Positions 15,889 to 24,501 are shown, counted from the stretch's first letter. The stretch is 33,039 nucleotides of DNA from Lunatimonas sp. (GCF_020832325.1 NZ_JAFIEU010000004.1:1-33039); one strand, 5' to 3'. Notes: generated by a model from the letters alone, not told the origin. Translations and numbers: made by a program.

Positions 15889-16761
15889 ATGATACAAAAC
15901 AGACGTAATTTCCTAAAAAAGGCTTCTTTGTTTTCGTTGGCCGGTGTGGTTGGTTCCACTGACCTACTTGCCAATCCATGGATGGCAAAGTCCAAATCAA
16001 TCGGTCTACAGCTCTATTCGCTACGAGATGACATCAAAGACAACGTAAAAGGTGTCCTAGAATCTGTAGCTAAAATTGGGTATAAGAAGCTGGAGGCAGC
16101 CAATTATGATAACGGATCCATCTACGGCATGTCCCCATCTGCTTTCAAGGATACGGTGAATGGCCTAGGAATGGAGATGAGAAGTGCACATGTGGGAGGG
16201 CCCAGGAGCTACTCCAAGGATACCCACAGTGAAGCAATGGACTGGTGGAAGAAAGCTGCGGATGATCATGCCGAAGCTGGTGCAACCTATTTGATCAAGC
16301 CTTCAATGCCTATCCCAAAAACACTGGATGAGCTGCGGGTTTGGTGCGACTACTATAATCAGGTCGGTGAGATTACCAAAGACAAAGGCTTGATGTTTGG
16401 TTTTCATAACCACTCCCGCGAGTTCGAAAAGATAGAAGGAGAGATCATGTTTGACTTCATGTTAAAAAACACAGACCCCAAGCTGTTTTGCATGGAGCTA
16501 GATGTGTACTGGTGTCAGGAGGGAGGCTACAATCCGGTAGATTATCTAAAGAAATACAAAGGACGCTTTCCGCTACTACACATCAAAGATGAAAAGGAAA
16601 TTGGACAAAGTGGAAAGATGGATTTCAAAGCCATTTTCAAAGCTGCCTATGCGCAGGGAATGAAGGACTATTTTGTGGAGGTAGAGCGGTATAACCACCC
16701 TCCATTGGAAAGTGTTCGTCAAAGCTATGAATATCTCGCCAAGGCTTCTTTTGTGAAATAA
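15889..16761 (+). CDS. Tat-exported sugar phosphate isomerase/epimerase-like TIM-barrel protein
   Basis: 290 residues from the ATG at 15889; an ATG at 15859 would add 10 residues before the leader. MIQNRRNFLKKASLFSLAGV is a clear Tat-type leader (RRNFLKK). The barrel opens SIGLQLYSLRDDI (38-50). All four ligand strands look intact: HNH at 173-175, D205 in MELDVYW, H231 in LLHIKDE, and E264 in YFVEVERY. It is therefore the least altered of the three related proteins here and the best candidate for a working metal enzyme. Substrate unknown; IolE/IolI-like enzymes and 3-keto-sugar pathway partners share the fold. It is transcribed alone and ends at a strong hairpin shared with the pirin gene. 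Confidence 0.87.
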   Translation: MIQNRRNFLKKASLFSLAGVVGSTDLLANPWMAKSKSIGLQLYSLRDDIKDNVKGVLESVAKIGYKKLEAANYDNGSIYGMSPSAFKDTVNGLGMEMRSAHVGGPRSYSKDTHSEAMDWWKKAADDHAEAGATYLIKPSMPIPKTLDELRVWCDYYNQVGEITKDKGLMFGFHNHSREFEKIEGEIMFDFMLKNTDPKLFCMELDVYWCQEGGYNPVDYLKKYKGRFPLLHIKDEKEIGQSGKMDFKAIFKAAYAQGMKDYFVEVERYNHPPLESVRQSYEYLAKASFVK

Positions 16762-16788
16762 GGAAGTCGTTTCATGGTGAAGCTCAAA

Positions 16789-16817
16789 AAAGCCCCTCAG
16801 GACGTCTGAGGGGCTTT
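16789..16817. terminator. Bidirectional terminator hairpin
   Basis: Perfect 12-bp stem (16789-16800 and 16806-16817) with loop GACGT. On the minus strand it is followed by a U-run, so it fits best as the pirin-gene terminator; on the plus strand a short CTTTCT follows and probably also serves the isomerase-like gene. Confidence 0.9.
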
Positions 16818-16821
16818 CTAG

Positions 16822-17832
16822 TTATTTTACTTCTTCTCGGCCATCTGCATGAATGGCAAATCGTCCTCTCTCTTTGGGGTGGGTATGCTCATCTGAGGGC
16901 CAAGGCCAGCCGCCAAATTGCGTACGCTGAAATTCGTACACAGCCTGTTGGATCTCTTCGTTGCTATTCATTACAAACGGCCCGTGTTGCACCACCTTTT
17001 CATTCAAGGGCTTGCCCTGAAGGAAGATAAAATGGCCCTCTTGGTTACCGTTTTGGATAGTTAGGGCACCTGCTGGATCCATATCAAGGGAATGCCTCTC
17101 GGGAATGCGTTTGCCTTCCACGGCAATGGAGTCACCCGCATAGAAAAACAAGGTGCGGTTTACACCAGCCGAACTTTTGGGTAGGTCAAATTGGGCTCCT
17201 GCTTCCATGTGAATGTGCCAAATCTGCACGTCGTTAGCAGGGTCTGCAGCCCAGGAATCGGGTGCTGGGTCAGGACCCCGCAGGCCATCTAGCTGGCCAC
17301 TGATCAGCTTGACATGGGTCGCTTTGCCCGATTCGTCCCGCATGGTTTTTATCGGAATTGATTCATTCCACATCATTTTAAAGTGGGCTGGAACCTGCTT
17401 ACTTTTTTGGGGTAAGTTTAACCAAATCTGGAAAAGGAGCAGTTCGTTGGCGTCATCCTCCTTGAGTAATGGAAACATTTCCGAGTGCATAACACCCCGT
17501 CCCGCAGTCATCCACTGTACGTCGCCTTCACCAAAGCGTCCAGCTGCACCCAGCGAATCGGAGTGGTCTACCAAGCCTTTTTCGACGATAGTTACTGTTT
17601 CAAAACCCTTGTGGGGATGAGAAGGGAAACCGGGCACCCGCGACCCATGATACATATTCCAACCGTCTTTTCCGTGAAAATCCCGGCCAATTAAACGCCC
17701 TTCTAGGGAAGCCTTTGGGGCCATATTGCCATCCCCACGGGGAAATATGTCGTGGTGGTAGGCGCAAAACAAAAATGGATCTTGTGTGACCCACTGGGAT
17801 CCTAGCTGTCGTATCGTTTTTATACTAGTCAT
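16822..17832 (-). CDS. Pirin family cupin protein
   Basis: 336 residues, two cupin domains; bacterial pirins bind iron and some act as quercetinases, others as regulators. The N-terminal cupin keeps the metal ligands H72 and H74 (SHPHKGFETVT), H116 and E118 (GVMHSEM). The C-terminal cupin (about 195-300, with FLQGKPLNEKVVQHGPFVM) is typical. Length is above the usual ~290-300 because of a tail ending in WPWPSDEHTHPKERGRFA. Cytoplasmic; no signal peptide. A 30-bp near-palindrome sits just upstream (17849-17878), so expression is probably regulated. Confidence 0.93.
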   Translation of the reverse strand: MTSIKTIRQLGSQWVTQDPFLFCAYHHDIFPRGDGNMAPKASLEGRLIGRDFHGKDGWNMYHGSRVPGFPSHPHKGFETVTIVEKGLVDHSDSLGAAGRFGEGDVQWMTAGRGVMHSEMFPLLKEDDANELLLFQIWLNLPQKSKQVPAHFKMMWNESIPIKTMRDESGKATHVKLISGQLDGLRGPDPAPDSWAADPANDVQIWHIHMEAGAQFDLPKSSAGVNRTLFFYAGDSIAVEGKRIPERHSLDMDPAGALTIQNGNQEGHFIFLQGKPLNEKVVQHGPFVMNSNEEIQQAVYEFQRTQFGGWPWPSDEHTHPKERGRFAIHADGREEVK

Positions 17833-17848
17833 AGCTGAAACCTGATAA

Positions 17849-17878
17849 GGTTAATTGATGTATATACATTTATTAACC
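17849..17878. promoter_or_regulatory. 30-bp near-palindrome, probable operator of the pirin gene
   Basis: The half-sites 17849-17863 and 17864-17878 are reverse complements at 13 of 15 positions, with a perfect 12-bp core ATGTATATACAT and outer arms GGTTAA/TTAACC. It lies 17-46 bases upstream of the pirin ATG. A partial -7 element on the minus strand (TATACTTG, reverse of 17878-17885) abuts it, so a bound protein would cover the transcription start. The regulator is not in this window. Confidence 0.65.
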
Positions 17879-17921
17879 AAGTATACGTTTTTAAGTTCCC
17901 TTTTTAGGGCAAAAAAATCAG

Positions 17922-18659
17922 CTAGTAAACACCTGTAAATTTGGACAGGTACCGGCGGTACACCACCTGCCCTTGAAAAAGGATGTCGGTGAATCTATTG
18001 TAATTTTGTACGCCGTCTAATTTGTCCGACAGGGACACCAAGAATCCGCCCTCCAGCGATAAGTCTGAATAGAGGTCCAGTTTGTAACTTATTCCGCCTC
18101 TGAAAGGTAGGTAAACCGAGGGTCTTACCTTGTTTTCTACGTAAGAACCGGCACTTTTTAGCATGGTTTCTCGGTTGATCGCCATCAAAAATCCCACCCC
18201 TGCGCCAGCGTAGATATTGATGGGATTCCTGTAAGCATGTCCCTCTTGTTTAAAAAGGTTAACGGTGGGCATAATGTCTGCAAAAACAATATTGGAAGTT
18301 GATTCAATGGCTTGGTTGGAATCGGCCCATTGTTCAACAATTACGGTATTGAAGTACGTTGCTTCCCGGCTCTTGTAAAATTGGTATCCCAAGGTGGCTC
18401 TTAAGTCCAAGTGGGGGTTGATGCTTCTCCCATAGGTGGCTGAGAGGGATGGTCGTACGTTAAAATCTACTCTTCGAACGGAGCCGCTGTTGTCTGCATA
18501 GACGAAGGATGGACCGAATCCCGCTTGAAAATAATTTTCCCGGGGTATTTTTTCTTTGTAAAAGCTTTGTGCCTTGGAGGATTCGCAGCTAACTACAGTC
18601 AGCAGGAACACCAGACCCAAGAAGGTGAGGGTGTTGTTTTTTTTTGAAGCGCGTTTCAT
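17922..18659 (-). CDS. Outer-membrane beta-barrel-like protein
   Basis: 245 residues. The leader (about 1-30) ends either as a normal signal peptide at SSKAQ or as a lipoprotein at VVSC (C25); both readings are possible. The mature part is made of alternating strands with aromatic ends (YFQAGFGPSFVYA, LDLRATLGYQFY, INIYAGAGVGFLMAI, LSLEGGFLVSLS), the pattern of small OmpA-like or porin-like barrels, and it ends YRRYLSKFTGVY. Function unknown. Transcribed alone, divergent from rfbA. Confidence 0.72.
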   Translation of the reverse strand: MKRASKKNNTLTFLGLVFLLTVVSCESSKAQSFYKEKIPRENYFQAGFGPSFVYADNSGSVRRVDFNVRPSLSATYGRSINPHLDLRATLGYQFYKSREATYFNTVIVEQWADSNQAIESTSNIVFADIMPTVNLFKQEGHAYRNPINIYAGAGVGFLMAINRETMLKSAGSYVENKVRPSVYLPFRGGISYKLDLYSDLSLEGGFLVSLSDKLDGVQNYNRFTDILFQGQVVYRRYLSKFTGVY

Positions 18660-18810
18660 TGAAAGGTTTGGCGTACGTTATGGTAATTCTAACGATAGAA
18701 AGGTTCAAATATGATAAATTTATACCCAACTTTGGTGCGAAATTATCTTGTTTTGTTTACAAATTTTATAATTTTAGGATTTTATTTTAAATCCTTATAT
18801 AACAGCCAAC

Positions 18811-19677
18811 ATGAAGGGAATTATTTTAGCGGGAGGATCAGGTACCCGCCTTTATCCGCTCACCATTGCAGTGAGTAAGCAATTGATGCCAGTGTACGAT
18901 AAGCCAATGATCTATTACCCATTATCTGTTTTGATGATGTCGTTCATTCAGGATATCCTAATTATTTCTACCCCAGAAGATATTGACTCGTTTAAAAGGT
19001 TACTGGGTGATGGATCTCAGGTCGGTTGCCGTTTTTCTTATGCGGTTCAGCCCAAACCGGAAGGCTTGGCACAGGCTTTTATCATCGGTGAGGAATTTAT
19101 TGGTGATGATAAGGTAGCGTTGATTTTGGGAGACAATATTTTTTATGGTACCGGTCTGCAACCTACATTGATAAAGCATACCGATCCAGATGGAGGGGTG
19201 GTGTTTGCTTACCATGTAAACGACCCGGAGCGGTACGGTGTGGTTGAGTTTGATAAGGATCAGAAAGTAATCAGTATCGAAGAGAAGCCGGAGAATCCAA
19301 AATCCAATTACGCGGTTCCTGGCCTTTATTTTTACGACAACAGCGTGGTTGAAATTGCTAAGAATATTAAACCGAGTGTCAGAGGAGAGTTGGAAATCAC
19401 CGACGTGAACAACGTGTACCTCAAAAACGGTAAACTAAATGTAGGCATACTGAATAGGGGAACGGCCTGGCTGGACACGGGGACCCATCAGTCTTTGCTC
19501 CAAGCTGGACAATTTGTAGAGGTGATTGAGGAGCGGCAGGGGCTCAAGATTGGTTGCATAGAAGAAATCGCGTATCGTAGTGGATACATTGATGACGAGC
19601 AGCTTCTTGCGCAAGCAGCTCGGCTTGGCAAAAGTGGGTACGGAACTTACCTAAAGGGCTTAGTAGGGACCCTTTAG
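18811..19677 (+). CDS. rfbA: Glucose-1-phosphate thymidylyltransferase
   Basis: 288 residues, the normal length. Makes dTDP-glucose from glucose-1-phosphate and dTTP, the first step of dTDP-rhamnose and other deoxysugar synthesis for surface polysaccharides. Key motifs: [11 protein letters not shown] at 8-18 (nucleotide loop), [17 protein letters not shown] at 22-38, GDN at 107-109 (metal) and EEKP at 157-160. Cytoplasmic. The usual rfbB, rfbC and rfbD partners are absent from both sides in this window, so it stands alone here. It converges with the M28 peptidase gene, with only 37 bases between stops and no hairpin seen. Confidence 0.96.
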   Translation: MKGIILAGGSGTRLYPLTIAVSKQLMPVYDKPMIYYPLSVLMMSFIQDILIISTPEDIDSFKRLLGDGSQVGCRFSYAVQPKPEGLAQAFIIGEEFIGDDKVALILGDNIFYGTGLQPTLIKHTDPDGGVVFAYHVNDPERYGVVEFDKDQKVISIEEKPENPKSNYAVPGLYFYDNSVVEIAKNIKPSVRGELEITDVNNVYLKNGKLNVGILNRGTAWLDTGTHQSLLQAGQFVEVIEERQGLKIGCIEEIAYRSGYIDDEQLLAQAARLGKSGYGTYLKGLVGTL

Positions 19678-19714
19678 TGCGGTTTTCATCATGTACGTTT
19701 CACATCCTAGACAA

Positions 19715-21079
19715 TTAGCGAATGGGCTGAGGAAATACCGCCAAACTTTCAAACCCACCATCTGTTACTGCCTGTACAGCGAAGAAGTAATTGTCCTTAG
19801 AGTAGGGTAGCTTAATTTCACGTTCGGAAGTATAAAATTTCTTTTCCCACATCGGTGAACTAGTCTCCCGCATCAACACATAATAGCCGGTGGCACTGCC
19901 GTGTTCCGGCTCATTCCATTTCAGCAGCGTATGGTTTATGTTCTCGATCGAAACCGCTCTCGGACTCAAATCAAGAGAAACGTCCTGGGGCACGGAGGGG
20001 GCTGAGGCAAGGTTTGCCAGCACGGCTACGTTGACGGCCGTATTTTTCCGCAGGTATTCGTAATCGATATGTTCGGCAACGTCACCGTATTCGGCACCAT
20101 TTTCCGTACGGAGATCCTGATGTTGCTGATAGTAGTTCTCGTTGAATTCGCATAAGCGGATGGCCGTGAATCCTTGACGGGCAAAGGGTGTGTGGTCTCC
20201 TCCACGCATAAATCGGTCGTTTCGGTATATCAGTTTGATTTCTAGCTGATCTACGTACCGCTCTCCTACATCTTTGATGTATCGTGCAAGTTGCCGGGAT
20301 TTGCTGTCGTTTTCCCCGTTGGTAGCCTTTCGAATGGCCTCCATTTGTTCGTTTTCAACCATCGGGATACCTTCTGAGAACACCCTCAGTCGGGTATTGT
20401 CTCGGAGTTGGGTTCCGTTAGAGGTGCTGTTGCCGATCATATCGTTGTTGAGCATGGCGACGAGGTTCCATTTCTCTTGCTTGGCTTTTTTGGCCAAATA
20501 GTCGGCTCCCAGCAGGCCTTGTTCTTCTCCCGAGACCAGCGCAAATACGATGGTAGCAGGAAATGGTTTTTTGCTTAAGATTCGGGCCATTTCCAAAACT
20601 GCCACTACACCCGATCCATCGTCATTTGCTCCGGGCGAGTCACTTACCCGGTCCATTACGTCTGAGACGCGGGTATCTATGTGTGCGCTCACCAAAAACA
20701 CCCGGTTGTCGCTAGGGTCAGTACCTTTCAGCGTAGCCATCACGTTGCCGGTGCGTGTATCCTGATCCACCCGCCGCCCATCTGTACGTTCGGTATAATA
20801 ATCGATTTCTGCGGTCAGTCGTCCGTTTGAGGCAGCAGCAAACTGTTGAAATAAGCCCAAAGCATATTGCCTGGAGGCCTCTATGCCCCGGTTTGGTTGA
20901 TCCTCGCTGAGGGTATGCCTTGTGCCAAATCCTACCAGATTTTCCATATAGTCCCGGAGATTCGAAACGTTTACCTGGTCTACCAACTGGGTGATCTCAC
21001 CGCTTCGGTTTACAGTGGGGACTTGGGCCTGTACCCAAAAAGGTAATCCAATGAATAGAAGGAGTAGTGTCCTGCACAT
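19715..21079 (-). CDS. Secreted M28 family metallopeptidase
   Basis: 454 residues. Signal peptide MCRTLLLLFIGLPFWVQAQ, cleaved near residue 19. The M28 zinc-peptidase core (about 110-360) has the complete ligand set: H133 (SAHIDT), bridging D153 (PGANDDGSG), catalytic E185 and ligand E186 (SGEEQG), D213 (NNDMIG) and H320 (QQHQDL). These enzymes are usually aminopeptidases. The C-terminal ~90 residues (PSVPQDVSLD onward, with LLKWNEPEHGSATGYYVLMR) look like a fibronectin type III domain. Periplasmic or extracellular. Transcribed alone. Confidence 0.93.
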   Translation of the reverse strand: MCRTLLLLFIGLPFWVQAQVPTVNRSGEITQLVDQVNVSNLRDYMENLVGFGTRHTLSEDQPNRGIEASRQYALGLFQQFAAASNGRLTAEIDYYTERTDGRRVDQDTRTGNVMATLKGTDPSDNRVFLVSAHIDTRVSDVMDRVSDSPGANDDGSGVVAVLEMARILSKKPFPATIVFALVSGEEQGLLGADYLAKKAKQEKWNLVAMLNNDMIGNSTSNGTQLRDNTRLRVFSEGIPMVENEQMEAIRKATNGENDSKSRQLARYIKDVGERYVDQLEIKLIYRNDRFMRGGDHTPFARQGFTAIRLCEFNENYYQQHQDLRTENGAEYGDVAEHIDYEYLRKNTAVNVAVLANLASAPSVPQDVSLDLSPRAVSIENINHTLLKWNEPEHGSATGYYVLMRETSSPMWEKKFYTSEREIKLPYSKDNYFFAVQAVTDGGFESLAVFPQPIR

Positions 21080-21122
21080 GGTTGTTAGGGGTTTGTTTCG
21101 TAGGTAATATCAAGTTGTAGCC

Positions 21123-21130
21123 CAAAAATA
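21123..21130 (-). promoter_or_regulatory. -7 element match before M28 peptidase gene
   Basis: The minus strand reads TATTTTTG, an exact TAnnTTTG, 43 bases upstream of the ATG and giving a leader of about 35 bases. No TTG is seen at the -33 distance. Confidence 0.35.
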
Positions 21131-21281
21131 CGAGCCTTGCATCCTAAAAAAAGAACAGTTTGTCAAAAAAATGCCGTTATTTTTACACTCTCTACGATGA
21201 AGCACTGGATTTTTTATAAAGCTTAAGCAGGGTTTTGGGGCTTTTTTCCTATGTTTAGCATGGGTTATTCGTTGGAGCCGG

Positions 21282-21298
21282 CTGCCTATCGTAGGCAG
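21282..21298. repeat. Short perfect hairpin (7-bp stem)
   Basis: CTGCCTA and TAGGCAG separated by TCG, in the 296-base divergent gap between the M28 gene and the glycosidase-like gene. No T-run follows; possible operator or leader hairpin of the plus-strand gene. Confidence 0.45.
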
Positions 21299-21375
21299 AA
21301 TATGAACATGCGGAGGGAGCTGTATCAAGCTGGATATCGGTTTGTTGCTACATAGAATATAAATTCTTAAAATTT

Positions 21376-23553
21376 ATGGCGGAATATACGCGGGATTTGA
21401 TCCCCTCTATAGGGATGTTTCTAGTGATTGTTTTAGGACTTTCATGTACTGGCAAGCCGGATCACCGGCCTTTGGAGGACTGGTTGGTGGACGGCATGAA
21501 TCGCCCCGCCCGTGTCACAGAAATAGCTGGAAATGAATTGACGTTGGATAATGGGCTGGTACGGCGGAGTTTTGTGCTCAGCCCTGATTTCGCCTGTTAC
21601 GACTTTACCAACCTAATGACGGGCGCACAAATTCTGCGTACTGTCTCTCCTGAGGCGAAGGTCACCTTGAATGGCAGGACCTATCCTGTCGGAGGCCTTG
21701 TCGGACAAAGAGAGCGTGCATATTTCCGCAAGGAATGGCTTGAAGATATGCGGGCCGAGGAATCTGCTTTTCGGTATAAAGGCTACGAGATCGCCGGCAT
21801 AGAACCACATGTCAACTGGAATCCGCAGTTTTGGTCCACCGCCGCTAATGATGGCACAGGTAAAAAGGTGTCACTGGAATTTTCTCACCCAGACTTTCCG
21901 GGGTTAATATTGAAGGTTCACTACGAGCTGTTTGATAATCTCCCGCTAATCGGGAAATTCCTGACGCTCGAAAATGGAGACTCCAAAGCCGTCTACATTG
22001 ACCAGGTAGTCAACGAAGTGCTAGCGGTCGTAGAGGAGGAATCGGCGGTAGTGGGAGAGTTAGATGAAATGAAAAAGCCACACCAGCTTTACATTGAAAA
22101 TAATTTTGCGTTTAACAACGCCATGCATGCGGAAATCAGCGCACAGGCTACTCACTGGAAAACAGACTCGCTATACACCTCCCAAGTAAACTACAATTTC
22201 CAGACTCCCGTTCAGCTGGAAGTTTATCCGGAGAAGGGTATCGGAATCAATCTGCTACCGGGAGAGGTCTATACTTCCATCCGTACCTATGAACTCGTAT
22301 TGGATAGTTATGACCGTGAGCGAAATGGGTTGGCGAGGCGTAAAATGTACCGGCATATCACGCCATGGGTATTACAGAATCCGATTTTTATGCATTTGGT
22401 CAGCAAGACGGACGATGAAGTAAGAACTGCCATCGACCAATGTGTAGATACAGGATATGAAGCATTGATACTGAGTTTTGGCAGCCATATCAATATGGAG
22501 GATACTTCCCCCGAAAACCTTCGGCGCTGGAAAACGCTGGCAGACTATGCCCATGAACGTGGCATTAAGATAGGAGGGTATTCGTTATTTAGTTCCCGGT
22601 CCATTGGTCCGGAACACGATGTCATTAGCCCCCTTACAGGAAAACCGGGAGGGGCATTCTTTGGAAACGCTCCCTGCATGGCCAGCAGTTGGGGACTGGA
22701 TTACCTGGAGAAGATCAAGCATTTTTTTTCGGAAACAGGCTTTGATATCTTTGAAAACGATGGGCCCTATCCCGGTGATGTATGTGCTTCCACGTCACAC
22801 CCGGGGCACGAGGGTCTGCACGATTCCCAGTGGGTTCAGATTAACTTGCAAAAAGACCTCTACAGGTGGATGAATGCCCAGGGTATTTATATCAATGCTC
22901 CGGATTGGTATTTTCTAGATGGAACCCATAAGATCGCGTTTGGTTACCGGGAGGTGAATTTTTCGCTATCTAGGGAGCAACAAAAGATCCTCAACCGCCA
23001 AAATATCTACGACGCTACTTGGGAAAAAACACCCTCGATGGGGTGGGGCTTTGTACCTCTCACGGCCTATCATGGCGGTGGTGCAGATGCTGTACTGGAG
23101 CCCCTCAACGAGCATTTGGATGACTACAGGCAGCTGATGATGCAATATTATGGTGCCGGTGTGCAGGCTTGTTACCGGGGACCCCGGTTGTATGACACGG
23201 AGCAGACCAAGGAGATGGTGATCGAAGTAATCGATTGGTATAAGAAATACCGAAATATTTTAAATGCAGACATCATCCGCCTGCGACGGGCCGACGGTCG
23301 GGAATGGGATGGATGGATGCACGTAGACCCCCAAGGTAACGAAAAGGCCCTCGTCATGCTGTTTAACCCTACAGATGAGCTATTGGAAATGGATCTTGTA
23401 TTACCCTTATACTATACCGGTCTGCGGGGAGAGGCAGCTGTATCAGAGGAAGGCCGTCAATCCAAAAAGATTGCCCTAGACCCAATGGGTAGGGGAGTGT
23501 TGAAAAGGCAGCAGATACCGCCTAACGGGTATACTTGGTTGGTAGTGAACTAG
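21376..23553 (+). CDS. Glycosidase-like lipoprotein (alpha-galactosidase-type, GH36-like architecture)
   Basis: 725 residues. The leader ends VLGLSC with lipidated C24. Order of parts: N-terminal beta-sandwich (about 45-330), TIM barrel (about 335-640) and a C-terminal beta domain (about 645-725, ending NGYTWLVVN), the layout of GH36-type alpha-galactosidases. In the barrel the strand FDIFENDGPYPGD (456-468) offers E460 and D462 as nucleophile candidates, and later blocks GYREVNFS (523-530) and WEKTPSMGWGFVPLTAYHGGG (549-569) look strongly constrained. I recognise this as a Bacteroidota family often labelled alpha-galactosidase or hypothetical, but cannot assign a CAZy family or substrate. 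Transcribed alone; a weak terminator follows. Confidence 0.72.
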   Translation: MAEYTRDLIPSIGMFLVIVLGLSCTGKPDHRPLEDWLVDGMNRPARVTEIAGNELTLDNGLVRRSFVLSPDFACYDFTNLMTGAQILRTVSPEAKVTLNGRTYPVGGLVGQRERAYFRKEWLEDMRAEESAFRYKGYEIAGIEPHVNWNPQFWSTAANDGTGKKVSLEFSHPDFPGLILKVHYELFDNLPLIGKFLTLENGDSKAVYIDQVVNEVLAVVEEESAVVGELDEMKKPHQLYIENNFAFNNAMHAEISAQATHWKTDSLYTSQVNYNFQTPVQLEVYPEKGIGINLLPGEVYTSIRTYELVLDSYDRERNGLARRKMYRHITPWVLQNPIFMHLVSKTDDEVRTAIDQCVDTGYEALILSFGSHINMEDTSPENLRRWKTLADYAHERGIKIGGYSLFSSRSIGPEHDVISPLTGKPGGAFFGNAPCMASSWGLDYLEKIKHFFSETGFDIFENDGPYPGDVCASTSHPGHEGLHDSQWVQINLQKDLYRWMNAQGIYINAPDWYFLDGTHKIAFGYREVNFSLSREQQKILNRQNIYDATWEKTPSMGWGFVPLTAYHGGGADAVLEPLNEHLDDYRQLMMQYYGAGVQACYRGPRLYDTEQTKEMVIEVIDWYKKYRNILNADIIRLRRADGREWDGWMHVDPQGNEKALVMLFNPTDELLEMDLVLPLYYTGLRGEAAVSEEGRQSKKIALDPMGRGVLKRQQIPPNGYTWLVVN

Positions 23554-23572
23554 TGGGTTTTCGTTGTAGGGA

Positions 23573-23594
23573 AGCCTAGGGTTGGGCCTTTTTT
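23573..23594 (+). terminator. Weak intrinsic terminator after glycosidase-like gene
   Basis: A 6-bp stem with one bulged base (23573-23578 with 23583-23589) is followed by six T ending at 23594, 20 bases past the stop codon. Confidence 0.45.
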
Positions 23595-23676
23595 ATATTA
23601 CAGAACTTTCAGCGATAAGCCTACAAGCCATTCCTATGGACGAATGTATTTGTATCGAAATGCTTCGATCACTGAG

Positions 23677-23684
23677 TACTTTTG
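23677..23684 (+). promoter_or_regulatory. -7 element match before Uma2 gene
   Basis: TACTTTTG is an exact TAnnTTTG; the TTTG upstream at 23649-23652 is 24 bases away, a little longer than usual. A second near-match, TATCTTTA, lies at 23778-23785, much nearer to the start codon. Confidence 0.3.
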
Positions 23685-23807
23685 ATACAAAACTAGTGGC
23701 TGTTAAAGTAAAAAATCAGCCAAGAAAACCTAGGGCTGCTTGTCGTCTTCGTTATTTTTTTAAAACTAGAAAAAGGCTATCTTTATACATATAAAACCCT
23801 GATTTCA

Positions 23808-24365
23808 ATGAAAATGGAAGTATTAAAGCGGTTGATCAGTGTGGATGAATACCACAAAATGGCTGAGATTGGAATACTCAAGCCCGATGACCGTTTAGAA
23901 CTTATAAACGGTGAAATTTTTGAAATGACCCCTATCGGAAGTAAGCATGCTGCAATTGTAGATCATTTAGCAATGAAAATGAACCAACTACTGTCAGGAC
24001 AAGTTATCGTCAGAATTCAAAATCCGTTAAGATTGAGTGTAACTAACGAACCGGAGCCCGATATCAGTATCTTAACCTATCGATCAGATTTTTATGCTTC
24101 CGCACACCCCGTGCCTGCCGATGTGCTGGCAATCATCGAAGTTTCAAATGCCTCTATCAAGTTTGATAAAGAAGTAAAAGCCCCGCTCTATGCCGTTCAC
24201 GGCATCCCCGAATATTGGATTATAGATTTGGAAAACAATCGTGTAGAGGTTTTTTCAAATGTTAAAGAAGGGACGTATTCGAAAACCAAGGTATATCTGC
24301 CGGGGGAGGAAATTAGTTTGATTGATAAAAAATTTGCTGTGAATGATGTGTTTATTTTAGGCTAG
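23808..24365 (+). CDS. Uma2 family (DUF820) putative endonuclease
   Basis: 185 residues, the usual length for Uma2. The family has a PD-(D/E)xK nuclease-like fold; biological role mostly unknown, and copies are often numerous and mobile in cyanobacteria and Bacteroidota. Visible motifs are RLELINGEIFEM (29-40), EPDISIL with D85, IIEVSNAS with E111, and K124 in the helix KEVKAPLYAVHGIPEYWIID; these give a complete D-E-K catalytic set. The preceding ATG two codons upstream of the MEVLKRL Met is used as start. No obvious antitoxin or partner gene adjoins it. Confidence 0.88.
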   Translation: MKMEVLKRLISVDEYHKMAEIGILKPDDRLELINGEIFEMTPIGSKHAAIVDHLAMKMNQLLSGQVIVRIQNPLRLSVTNEPEPDISILTYRSDFYASAHPVPADVLAIIEVSNASIKFDKEVKAPLYAVHGIPEYWIIDLENNRVEVFSNVKEGTYSKTKVYLPGEEISLIDKKFAVNDVFILG

Positions 24366-24458
24366 TGGCTTTCGGAAATTTACCGCGTGTTTTCCGCTTT
24401 ACATAGAAATTAATGTCGATTTCAATCTGTTTTTTTTCTAAAGCGGGTACGATATATT

Positions 24459-24490
24459 CTAGACCAGGCATATTTTTCCGCCTGGTCTAG
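24459..24490. terminator. Hairpin between convergent Uma2 and phosphodiesterase genes
   Basis: Perfect 11-bp stem (24459-24469 and 24480-24490) with a 10-base loop. On the plus strand GGTTTTCT follows. It lies between two convergent stops and probably terminates at least the plus-strand transcript. Confidence 0.7.
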
Positions 24491-24501
24491 GGTTTTCTAC
24501 C

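Noticed and set aside
15661-15897. Minus-strand open frame of 78 codons upstream of the isomerase-like gene
   Set aside because: No family features, overlaps the start of a well-supported gene on the other strand, and composition looks like noncoding AT-rich sequence.
23582-23794. Open frame of 70 codons between the glycosidase-like and Uma2 genes
   Set aside because: It begins inside the likely terminator T-run, has no recognisable motif and covers the probable Uma2 promoter.
23808-24365. Uma2 gene as part of a toxin-antitoxin or defence system
   Set aside because: No small partner gene lies within 100 bases on either side and the next genes are unrelated metabolic genes.
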